Shown here in pieces: positions 1 through 5,864 of a DNA stretch of 13,580 nucleotides. The position numbers and the translations under genes are program-made. The stretch is taken from positions 1 to 13,580 of the forward strand of contig JANXRT010000370.1 of the NCBI GenBank assembly GCA_025356735.1, read 5' to 3'. This DNA comes from Acetobacteraceae bacterium (lineage in GTDB: Bacteria > Pseudomonadota > Alphaproteobacteria > Acetobacterales > Acetobacteraceae). The notes below the pieces were generated by a model that saw only the letters and a list, made by a program, of their open reading frames with translations, made no database searches and had not been told where the DNA came from. The first letter of the stretch is position 1; every line of letters begins with the position of its first letter.

Positions 1-505
1 GGATGCGATCGACGCCCGTGCGGGTGAACACCGATTGCTGGGTGACGAACTCGCGCTCCGTGCCCGGGAACATCACGCCACCAACGCTGCTGTATTCACC
101 CTCGGTATTCTCACGCACGACATAGAAGTCGATATCTGCCTCGGTGCGTCCGGCAAGCGGCGTGCGCACCCCCGGCATCAGCTTGCACGGCCGCAGGTTG
201 ACGTACTGGTCGAAGCCGCGGCGGATCGGGATCAGCAGGCCCCACAGCGAGATATGGTCCGGCACGCCAGGAAACCCGACCGCGCCCAACAGGATGCTGT
301 CAGCCTCGGCCAGCCGGTCCATGCCGTCACCCGGCATCATTGCCCCGGTCGCCTTGTAGGTCTCGCAGGACCAGTCGTACTCGTCGAGCTTCACAGCAAA
401 ACCGAACCGGCTGGCCGCGGCATCCATCACCCTCAGCGACTCGGGCACGGTTTCCTTGCCAATGCCGTCGCCCGGGATCACGGCGATACGATAGGTCTTG
501 CTCAT
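1..505 (-). CDS. ttuC: Tartrate dehydrogenase/decarboxylase or D-malate dehydrogenase (partial, C-terminus beyond left edge)
   Basis: The first 168 codons read as an NAD-dependent beta-hydroxyacid oxidative decarboxylase of the isocitrate/isopropylmalate dehydrogenase superfamily. Seen: N-terminal PGDGIGKE (residues 11-18), DEYDWSCETY (41-50), LLGAVGFPGVPDHISLWG (72-89), substrate-binding IRRGFDQYVNLRP (94-106) and VRENTEGEYSSVGG (130-143). The GVPDHISLWG and RENTEGEYS segments are typical of the tartrate dehydrogenase/D-malate dehydrogenase (TtuC/DmlA) branch rather than LeuB or Icd. These enzymes are cytosolic and oxidise tartrate or D-malate using a divalent metal and NAD. The ATG at 505-503 is preceded by a GAGGAG ribosome site with ordinary spacing. 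The family is about 350-360 residues, so roughly half is outside the window, including the metal-binding aspartates and NAD-binding region. It is divergent from pyrE. Substrate choice between tartrate and D-malate cannot be settled from sequence. Confidence 0.9.
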   Translation of the reverse strand, partial: MSKTYRIAVIPGDGIGKETVPESLRVMDAAASRFGFAVKLDEYDWSCETYKATGAMMPGDGMDRLAEADSILLGAVGFPGVPDHISLWGLLIPIRRGFDQYVNLRPCKLMPGVRTPLAGRTEADIDFYVVRENTEGEYSSVGGVMFPGTEREFVTQQSVFTRTGVDRI

Positions 506-605
506 GGCGACGCTCCTCGTTGCGGATCAAACTGCGGCCGGGCGGAGATGGACGCAAGCGCGCCAGGGCGCTACGCAACAGGAAAGCCCAACGGGAAAGA
601 AATCG
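506..605. promoter_or_regulatory. Divergent intergenic region between ttuC-like gene and pyrE
   Basis: One hundred bases separate the two divergent starts, so both promoters should lie here or run into the opposite gene. The ttuC-side ribosome site (GAGGAG on the minus strand) occupies the first bases. A GGGAAAG stretch about six bases before the pyrE ATG is a plausible ribosome site. I see no clear -35/-10 pair and no inverted repeat that could be called an operator. Confidence 0.4.
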
Positions 606-1346
606 ATGCCGAGGCAGCCGACCACCCCGCACATGACCGAATGGGACCGCGACGCGGCGCTCACCACGGCGCGCATCCTGCTCGAGATCAAGGCGGTGAA
701 CTTCCGTCCCGCCGAGCCCTACACCTTCACCGCCGGCTGGAAGTCGCCGGTCTATATCGACTGCCGGCGAATCATCTACTTCCCGCAGGCGCGGCAGAAG
801 ATCTGCGACCTCAGCGTCGAGAAGATCCAGCGCCACATCGGCTACGAGTCGATCGAGGCGGTGGTCGGCGGCGAGACCGCCGGCATCCCCTTCGCCGCCT
901 GGATCGCCGACCGCATGGCGGCGCCGATGGCCTATGTCCGCAAGAAGCCCAAGGGCTTCGGCCGCAACGCCCTGATCGAGGGCGACGTGCCGGAGGGCAA
1001 GCGCACCATCCTGGTCGAGGACCTGACCACCGACGGCGGCTCCAAGATCAAGTTCGCGCAATCTTTGCGCGACGCCGGCGCCATCGTCGAGCACACCTTC
1101 GTGGTGTTCTTCTACGGCGTCTTTCCCGGCAGCTTCGAGACCTTGGCCAAGATGGGCATCCAGCTGCACCATCTCTGCACCTGGTGGGACGTGCTGGAGG
1201 CCTGCCGCGACCGGCCTTATTTCTCCGACGGCGACCTGGCCGAGGTGCGGAAGTTCCTCGACAATCCGGTTGCCTGGTCGGCGTCCCACGGCGGTGTCGC
1301 CTCGGCGGAGGAAGCCGCCGCCCGGCGCCTCGCCGCCGACGCATAG
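606..1346 (+). CDS. pyrE: Orotate phosphoribosyltransferase
   Basis: This cytosolic enzyme joins orotate to PRPP to give orotidine 5'-phosphate, the penultimate step of de novo UMP synthesis. The 246-residue product shows TAGWKSPVYIDCR (42-54), GGETAGIPFA (88-97), a lysine-rich mobile catalytic loop RKKPKGFGRNALIEG (112-126) and the PRPP-binding signature ILVEDLTTDGGS (136-147 region). Length is slightly above the usual 210-230 because of a short N-terminal extension and an Ala/Glu-rich tail. I chose ATG 606 because GGGAAAG lies about six bases upstream. An in-frame ATG at 633 lacks a nearby ribosome site but cannot be excluded, and the open frame continues upstream to 498 inside the divergent gene. 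No other pyr gene is in the window. Confidence 0.95.
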   Translation: MPRQPTTPHMTEWDRDAALTTARILLEIKAVNFRPAEPYTFTAGWKSPVYIDCRRIIYFPQARQKICDLSVEKIQRHIGYESIEAVVGGETAGIPFAAWIADRMAAPMAYVRKKPKGFGRNALIEGDVPEGKRTILVEDLTTDGGSKIKFAQSLRDAGAIVEHTFVVFFYGVFPGSFETLAKMGIQLHHLCTWWDVLEACRDRPYFSDGDLAEVRKFLDNPVAWSASHGGVASAEEAAARRLAADA

Positions 1347-1364
1347 GCCAAACCGAAAAAACCG

Positions 1365-1391
1365 TTACATTTATTTAACGTGCAAATGTAA
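1365..1391. promoter_or_regulatory. AT-rich perfect inverted repeat, candidate operator
   Basis: TTACATTT (1365-1372) and its exact reverse complement AAATGTAA (1384-1391) flank an 11-base spacer. They sit 18 bases after the pyrE stop and about 55 bases before the next start. The stretch is conspicuously A/T-rich in a GC-rich window. Arm length and spacing suit a dimeric helix-turn-helix repressor or activator site. The stem is too A/T-rich and the loop too long for a convincing terminator, and no T-run follows. I do not recognise the cognate regulator. Confidence 0.45.
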
Positions 1392-1412
1392 ACTTGCCGG
1401 CAGGCGCCATGC

Positions 1413-1418
1413 CATAAT
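1413..1418 (+). promoter_or_regulatory. Possible -10 box (CATAAT) for the glutamate-synthase-like gene
   Basis: CATAAT matches the -10 consensus at five of six positions and lies 28 bases before the start codon. The expected -35 position 17 bases upstream (AAACTT) is poor. A TTGCCG at 1394-1399 is too close. If the promoter is real, the inverted repeat at 1365-1391 would sit just upstream of it and could recruit an activator or partly occlude polymerase. Confidence 0.25.
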
Positions 1419-1446
1419 TTAGGACGGCGCCGTACTGGGAGCCTGC

Positions 1447-2889
1447 ATGTATTTCGCCATTGCCTTGCTGCTGATCGCGGCGTCCATAGCGGCCGCGATC
1501 CTCGCGCTGTACCTGCACGATGTCCGCCAGACCACCCACACCATTCTCCGAAACTTCCCTGTGGTCGGCCACTTCCGCTATTTCGCCGAGACCTGGGGCG
1601 AATACATGCGGCAATACCAATACCTTCCGGACTGGAGCGAGCGGCCGTTCAACCGCCTCGACCGCTCCTGGATCTACCGGTCGGCTAAGGGTGTCTCTAA
1701 CCTGGTCAGCTTTGGGTCGGAAAACCTTCCGTCGTTCGTTTTTCGCAACGCCGCCTTCCCGGTGCTCGACGAGGAAAAGCGACCCTATCCCGGCAAGCTC
1801 ATCGGCATCGCCGAAGGGCCGGGCGCCTGTGAAAAACCCTACCTCGGCACCAGCTTCTTCAACATCAGCGGCATGAGCTACGGCGCGCTCAGCCACGCCG
1901 CGGTCGCCGCCCTGTCGCGCGGCGCCCGAATGGCCGGCATCTGGATGAGCACCGGCGAGGGCGGCTTGGCGCCGCAGCACCTGGCCGGCGGCGCCGACAT
2001 TGTCATGCAGATCGGCACCGCCAAATACGGCGTGCGCGATGAATTCGGCAACCTGTCTGCGGAAAAGCTCCGCGCCATCGCCGCCCACGAGCAGGTCAGG
2101 ATGTTCGAAATCAAGCTCGCCCAGGGTGCCAAACCCGGCAAGGGCGGCATCCTGCCGGCCGCCAAGGTCACCGCCGAGATCGCCGCCATCCGTGGCATTC
2201 CCGAGGCCCAAGACAGCATAAGCCCGAACCGCCATACCGACATCGGCAACGTCGCCGAACTCGGCGCCTTCGTGAACCGGGTGCGCACGATCAGCGGCAA
2301 ACCTGTCGGCGTGAAGATGGTGGTCGGCGACCAGCACTTCCTCGACGAATGGTTCGCCGACTGCACCGCCAACCCGGCGCATTGCCCGGACTACATCCAC
2401 ATCGACGGCGGCGAGGGCGGCACCGGCGCGGCGCCAGCCGCATTGGCCGATTACATGGGCACGCCGATCACCCAGGCGCTGCCGATCGTTGCCGCAGCGC
2501 GCGCCCGCCACGGGCTGCAGAACCGCATCCGCCTGTTCGCCGCCGGCAAGATGGTGACGCCCGACAAGGTCGCCTGGGCGCTGTGCATGGGTGCCGATTT
2601 TGTCGTCTCGGCGCGCGGCTTCATGTTCAGCATGGGCTGCATTCAGGCGATGAAATGCGGCAGCGGCCAATGCCCAACCGGCGTCACCGCCGCCGACCCG
2701 AAGCTGATCGCGGGCCTGGACCCGGCCGATAAGGCGGTGCGCGTCATGCGCTACGCCCAAAGGCTGCGCGACGAGGTCGAAATCCTTGCCCACTCCTGCG
2801 GCCTGACCGACCCCACCGGCTTCCTGCCGCGCCATGTCACCGAAATCGAAGCTGGCGTCGCAGGGTTCCGCAACCAAAACGGAGACTAG
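1447..2889 (+). CDS. FMN-binding glutamate synthase-domain protein, membrane-anchored
   Basis: The 480-residue protein starts with a hydrophobic segment (residues 2-22), likely one membrane anchor, followed by a stand-alone glutamate synthase central/FMN domain. Seen: SGMSYGALS (141-149), STGEGG (168-173), QGAKPGKGG (227-234 region), HIDGGEGGTGAAP (318-330) and a cysteine trio C398-x5-C404-x4-C409 in GCIQAMKCGSGQCPTGV. This trio is the spacing that binds the 3Fe-4S cluster in glutamate synthase large subunits. The glutaminase domain and C-terminal beta-helix of GltB are absent, so it resembles single-domain GltB-like (YerD-type) proteins. Their electron donor and physiological substrate are poorly defined, and the name should not be read as proof of glutamate synthesis. 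GGGAG about six bases before ATG 1447 supports the start. It follows pyrE after 100 bases with its own likely control region. Confidence 0.88.
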   Translation: MYFAIALLLIAASIAAAILALYLHDVRQTTHTILRNFPVVGHFRYFAETWGEYMRQYQYLPDWSERPFNRLDRSWIYRSAKGVSNLVSFGSENLPSFVFRNAAFPVLDEEKRPYPGKLIGIAEGPGACEKPYLGTSFFNISGMSYGALSHAAVAALSRGARMAGIWMSTGEGGLAPQHLAGGADIVMQIGTAKYGVRDEFGNLSAEKLRAIAAHEQVRMFEIKLAQGAKPGKGGILPAAKVTAEIAAIRGIPEAQDSISPNRHTDIGNVAELGAFVNRVRTISGKPVGVKMVVGDQHFLDEWFADCTANPAHCPDYIHIDGGEGGTGAAPAALADYMGTPITQALPIVAAARARHGLQNRIRLFAAGKMVTPDKVAWALCMGADFVVSARGFMFSMGCIQAMKCGSGQCPTGVTAADPKLIAGLDPADKAVRVMRYAQRLRDEVEILAHSCGLTDPTGFLPRHVTEIEAGVAGFRNQNGD

Positions 2890-2925
2890 AAGCGCCGCAG
2901 GCAAGGAAGCTTGGGCTCTCCCTCC

Positions 2926-2973
2926 GCAGGCATTCCAACTGGCTGAAGGCAGCCAGTCGGAACCTTTGCCTGC
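2926..2973. other. Long hairpin inside the intergenic repeat
   Basis: GCAGGCA (2926-2932) pairs with TGCCTGC (2967-2973), and TTCC (2933-2936) with GGAA (2959-2962). After one A/C mismatch, ACTGGCTG (2938-2945) pairs with CAGCCAGT (2950-2957) around an AAGG loop. Only CCTT (2963-2966) bulges. That gives 19 base pairs in a 48-base span, far more than expected by chance, and the structure could form as RNA on either strand. Confidence 0.7.
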
Positions 2974-3058
2974 TACGCCCAAACCCGCCAAGGGGCCGTC
3001 GCCCCTTGTATCCCCTTCACTTAAGTGATGCGCCCCGGGGCGCTCCCCGGGCGGGGTT

Positions 3059-3083
3059 TGGGGCAGAGCCCCATGCTTCCTTT
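3059..3083 (+). terminator. Terminator-like hairpin with T-rich tail
   Basis: TGGGGC (3059-3064) and GCCCCA (3068-3073) pair around AGA, followed by the pyrimidine-rich TGCTTCCTTTTCTT. It could end transcription of the glutamate-synthase-like gene. The tail is interrupted by C residues, and the stem is also part of the repeat element, so the terminator role is uncertain. Confidence 0.3.
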
Positions 3084-3141
3084 TCTTCCCTAATGCCAAT
3101 CGCCGGCGCTAGAGTGGGCACCTCAAAGCATGAGGCAACAC

Positions 3142-4548
3142 ATGACCCCTCCTCCTTTCGGCGCCAACTCCGCCGCGGCGCGTGACATCGCCAACCTGAT
3201 CCATCCCTACACCGACCTGCAGACGCACCAGGAAATTGGCCCGATGGTGATCAGCCGCGGTAAGGGCGTGCGCGTGTTCGACGAGAACGGCCGCGACTAC
3301 ATTGAAAGCGTCGCCGGGCTGTGGTGCGCCTCGCTCGGCTTCGACAACGAGCGCCTTGTCAAAGCTGCTACCGACCAGATGCGAAAGCTGCCGTTCTATC
3401 ACGGCTTTACCGCCAAATCGCACGAGCCGATGATCGATCTGGCCGAGATGCTTATCCAGCGCGCGCCGGTGCCGATGAGCAAGGTGTTCTTCGCCAACTC
3501 CGGCTCCGAGGCCAACGACAGCGCCGTTAAGATGGTCTGGTATTTCAACAACTCCCAGGGACGGCCCGAGAAGAAGAAGATCATCGGGCGGATGAAGGGT
3601 TATCACGGCATCACCCTGGTCGCCGCCTCGATCACCGGCTTGCCCGCCAACCACCGCAGCTTCGACGTGCCGTTTGACCGCTTCAAGCACACTATGGCGC
3701 CGCATTATTATCACGGCACAACCGAGGGCGAGTCTGAGGATGCCTTCGCCACGCGCTGCGCCGACGAGCTGGAAAAGCTGATCCTGGCCGAAGGGCCTGA
3801 CACGGTGGCAGCGATGTGGGCCGAGCCGGTGATGGGCGCCGGCGGCGTGATTGTTCCGCCGCGCGGCTACTTCCAGAAAATCCAGGCGGTGCTGCAGAAA
3901 TACGATGTTCTGCTGGTCGCCGACGAGGTCATTTGCGGCTTTCATCGTACTGGCAACTACTGGGGCAGTCAGACTCTCAACATCGAGCCGGACATCCTTG
4001 TCTGTGCCAAGGCGCTTTCCGCGTCGTACCTGCCGATCTCGGCGGTGATGGTGAACGACCGCGTCTTCCAGGGATTGGCGAAGGAAAGCCACAGCATCGG
4101 CACGTTCGGCCACGGCTTCACCTATTCCGGCCACCCGGTGCCAGCGGCGGTCGCCATCGAGACACTGAAGATCTATGACGAGACCAACATTGGTGGCCAT
4201 GTCGCCGAGGTCGGTCCACATTTGCAATCCGAACTTCGCCGCCGCTTCGCCGGTCACGAATTGGTTGGCGAGGTTCGTGGCGTCGGGTTGATGGCGGCTG
4301 TGGAGCTGGTCGCCGACAAGGAAAAACGCGAAAACTTTCCGGCTGCCGCGAAGATCGGCGGCCGGCTGGTGGCGCTGATGCAGGAAAACGGCGTAATTGG
4401 CCGCGTGTGCCCGATAGACAGCCTGGTGTTCAGCCCGCCGTTGATAATTTCGATCTCCGAAATCGACGACATGCTCGATCGGGTATCGACATCGCTCGAC
4501 GCGTTGACCGTGCAGCTGCGACGGGAGAAGATCGCCGTCGTGGCCTAG
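3142..4548 (+). CDS. Class III (omega-type) PLP-dependent aminotransferase
   Basis: A fold-type I pyridoxal-phosphate enzyme of 468 residues, the usual length for omega-amino acid/amine:pyruvate transaminases. Seen: LWCASLGF (60-67), phosphate-binding NSGSEAND (119-126), cofactor-stacking GYHG (153-156), cofactor-pairing Asp261 in LLVADEVICGFHRTG, Schiff-base Lys290 in DILVCAKALSA, and GHGFTYSGHP (323-332). Arg421 in GVIGRVC is at the place of the flipping arginine that lets these enzymes accept both carboxylates and amines. The partner acceptor is probably pyruvate by family analogy, and the amine donor is unknown. I chose ATG 3142 because GAGG lies six bases upstream; ATG 3130, four codons earlier, has no ribosome site. 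The P450 gene follows after 59 bases on the same strand. Confidence 0.9.
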   Translation: MTPPPFGANSAAARDIANLIHPYTDLQTHQEIGPMVISRGKGVRVFDENGRDYIESVAGLWCASLGFDNERLVKAATDQMRKLPFYHGFTAKSHEPMIDLAEMLIQRAPVPMSKVFFANSGSEANDSAVKMVWYFNNSQGRPEKKKIIGRMKGYHGITLVAASITGLPANHRSFDVPFDRFKHTMAPHYYHGTTEGESEDAFATRCADELEKLILAEGPDTVAAMWAEPVMGAGGVIVPPRGYFQKIQAVLQKYDVLLVADEVICGFHRTGNYWGSQTLNIEPDILVCAKALSASYLPISAVMVNDRVFQGLAKESHSIGTFGHGFTYSGHPVPAAVAIETLKIYDETNIGGHVAEVGPHLQSELRRRFAGHELVGEVRGVGLMAAVELVADKEKRENFPAAAKIGGRLVALMQENGVIGRVCPIDSLVFSPPLIISISEIDDMLDRVSTSLDALTVQLRREKIAVVA

Positions 4549-4555
4549 CCCGACA

Positions 4556-4586
4556 CCAACCGAACCGGACACAAGATCCGGGTTGG
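4556..4586. other. Intercistronic hairpin between aminotransferase and P450 genes
   Basis: AACCGGA (4563-4569) pairs with TCCGGGTT (4577-4584) with one bulged G around a CACAAGA loop. Outer CCAAC/GTTGG bases could pair as an alternative. It ends eleven bases before the AGGAGG ribosome site of the P450 gene. No T-run follows, so it is more likely an mRNA processing or stability element than a terminator, or it may be incidental. Confidence 0.35.
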
Positions 4587-4596
4587 CCGCGTTAGA

Positions 4597-4602
4597 AGGA
4601 GG
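4597..4602 (+). promoter_or_regulatory. Strong ribosome binding site AGGAGG that decides the P450 start
   Basis: AGGAGG is five bases before ATG 4608 but only two bases before the adjacent in-frame GTG at 4605, so the ATG is the likely initiator. It is the best match to the anti-Shine-Dalgarno sequence in the window. Confidence 0.7.
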
Positions 4603-4607
4603 TCGTG

Positions 4608-5864
4608 ATGAACCTGCCCCTCAGCGCCAATAGACTGGCCGAGATCAGAGCCCTGCACATCGGAAAGATCGATGTCAGCCAGCCGGCGCTCTACCAGGAA
4701 GACACCTGGCGGCCGTATTTCGAACGGCTGCGGCGGGAAGATCCCGTGCATCGCTGCGAGGGCGGCCTGTACGGCGACTACTGGTCGATTACCCGCTATC
4801 AGGACATCCTGAACGTCGACACGAACCACAGGCTGTTCTCGTCCGATGCCAGCGTCGGCGGCATTACGCTGCGCAGCGTGCCGGTCGATGCGCGCCGGCC
4901 GAGCTTCATCTCCATGGACCCCCCGAAGCATGATGAGCAGCGCCGCGTAGTGTCGCCGATCGTCGCACCGATGAACCTGCAGAAGCTCTCGGCGACGATC
5001 CGCGAGCGGGCCGGCAACATCCTCGATGGCCTGCCCCGTGGCGAGACCTTCGACTGGGCGGAGCGGGTCTCGACCGAACTCACCACCCAGATGCTGGCAA
5101 CCCTGTTCGATTTCCCCTTCGAAGACCGCAACAAGCTGACCTACTGGTCGAACGTCGCCACCGTGAACACCCGCGCCGGCACCGAAATCGATTCCGACGA
5201 AAAGCGCGAGGCGGTGCTGGACCAGGCGATGGATTACTTTCGTGAGCTGTGGCGGGAACGCGCGGCGCTGCCGCCGCAGCCCGACCTGATTTCGATGCTG
5301 GCGCACGGTGAGTCTACCCGAGACCTGCTTGATCGACCGCATGAGTTCATGGGCACCCTCATGCTGCTGATCGTCGGCGGCAACGACACGACCCGAAACT
5401 CGATCTCCGGCGGATTGCTGGCGCTGAACCAGTTCCCCGACGAGTACCGCAAGCTGCGCGACAACCCGGCCCTGGTCACCAGCATGGTGCCCGAGATCAT
5501 TCGGTGGCAGACGCCGGTGATCCACATGCGCCGGACTGCGCTCGCCGATGCCGAGGTCGGCGGCAAGCAGATCCGCAAGGGCGACAAGCTGGCGATGTGG
5601 TACATCTCCGGCAACCGCGACGAGGACGCGATCGAGCGTGCCGATGACTTCATCATCGATCGGGCCCGGCCGCGCCAGCATCTGTCGTTCGGCTTCGGCA
5701 TCCATCGCTGCGTCGGCAACCGCCTCGCGGAAATGCAGCTGACGATCCTGTGGGAGGAAATCCTCAGGCGCCTCCCGGCCATCGAAGTCGTCGGCGAGCC
5801 GGTTCGTACCTACTCGAACTTGCTGCGCGGCATCAACAACCTGCCGGTGCGGATACCGGCCTAG
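4608..5864 (+). CDS. Cytochrome P450, CYP153-like
   Basis: A soluble bacterial class I P450 of 418 residues. Seen: I-helix oxygen-activation motif GGNDTTR (257-263), K-helix ExxR as EIIR (296-299), and heme-ligand loop FGFGIHRCVG (361-370) with Cys368. CYP153-like blocks include WRPYFERLRREDPVH (34-48), YWSITRYQDI, VDTNHRLFSS (70-79), FISMDPPKHDEQRR (100-113), IIRWQTP and the HMRRT region. Characterised CYP153 members hydroxylate the terminal carbon of alkanes, alcohols or fatty acids, drawing electrons from a ferredoxin and ferredoxin reductase. Neither partner gene is in the window. It probably forms an operon with the aminotransferase 59 bases upstream. Its last 32 bases overlap the convergent phosphatase gene. 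Family placement is by recognition only, and the substrate is unproven. Confidence 0.92.
   Translation: MNLPLSANRLAEIRALHIGKIDVSQPALYQEDTWRPYFERLRREDPVHRCEGGLYGDYWSITRYQDILNVDTNHRLFSSDASVGGITLRSVPVDARRPSFISMDPPKHDEQRRVVSPIVAPMNLQKLSATIRERAGNILDGLPRGETFDWAERVSTELTTQMLATLFDFPFEDRNKLTYWSNVATVNTRAGTEIDSDEKREAVLDQAMDYFRELWRERAALPPQPDLISMLAHGESTRDLLDRPHEFMGTLMLLIVGGNDTTRNSISGGLLALNQFPDEYRKLRDNPALVTSMVPEIIRWQTPVIHMRRTALADAEVGGKQIRKGDKLAMWYISGNRDEDAIERADDFIIDRARPRQHLSFGFGIHRCVGNRLAEMQLTILWEEILRRLPAIEVVGEPVRTYSNLLRGINNLPVRIPA

Larger units (their letters stand above)
2901..3083. repeat. Structured intergenic repeat element with inverted ends (about 180 bp)
   Basis: The ends are near-perfect inverted repeats: AAGGAAGC...GGGCTCT at 2903-2919 mirrors AGAGCCCC...GCTTCCTT at 3065-3082, with one mismatch and one gap. 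A second nested arm, GCCCAAACCCGCC around 2978-2989, mirrors GGCGGGGTTTGGGGC around 3050-3064 with single-base gaps. Inside lie a long hairpin (2926-2973), a hairpin at 2989-3008, a 12-bp palindrome (3017-3028), a 14-bp palindrome (3030-3043) and a hairpin at 3059-3073. A partial copy occurs at 5865-5897. No open frame has coding character and no target duplication is evident. It looks like a non-autonomous dispersed element or REP-like cruciform repeat, lying between the glutamate-synthase-like and aminotransferase genes. Confidence 0.7.

Noticed and set aside
35..1378. 447-codon plus-strand frame and a 320-codon minus-strand frame across the ttuC/pyrE region
   Set aside because: They overlap the two recognised enzymes in other frames, cross the intergenic region and have compositionally biased translations.
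3017..3043. The palindromes TCACTTAAGTGA and GCGCCCCGGGGCGC as separate transcription-factor sites
   Set aside because: They sit inside the structured repeat together with other hairpins, so they are better explained as parts of that element than as independent operators.
2903..3082. An insertion sequence bounded by the inverted repeats
   Set aside because: No transposase frame, no target-site duplication and only about 180 bp between the ends; at most a non-autonomous element.
1375..3099. 574-codon open frame on the minus strand opposite the glutamate-synthase-like gene
   Set aside because: The plus-strand protein has clear family motifs. The minus frame gives a low-complexity Gly/Ala/Asp/His/Arg-rich product typical of antisense frames in GC-rich coding DNA, and it runs through the non-coding repeat.
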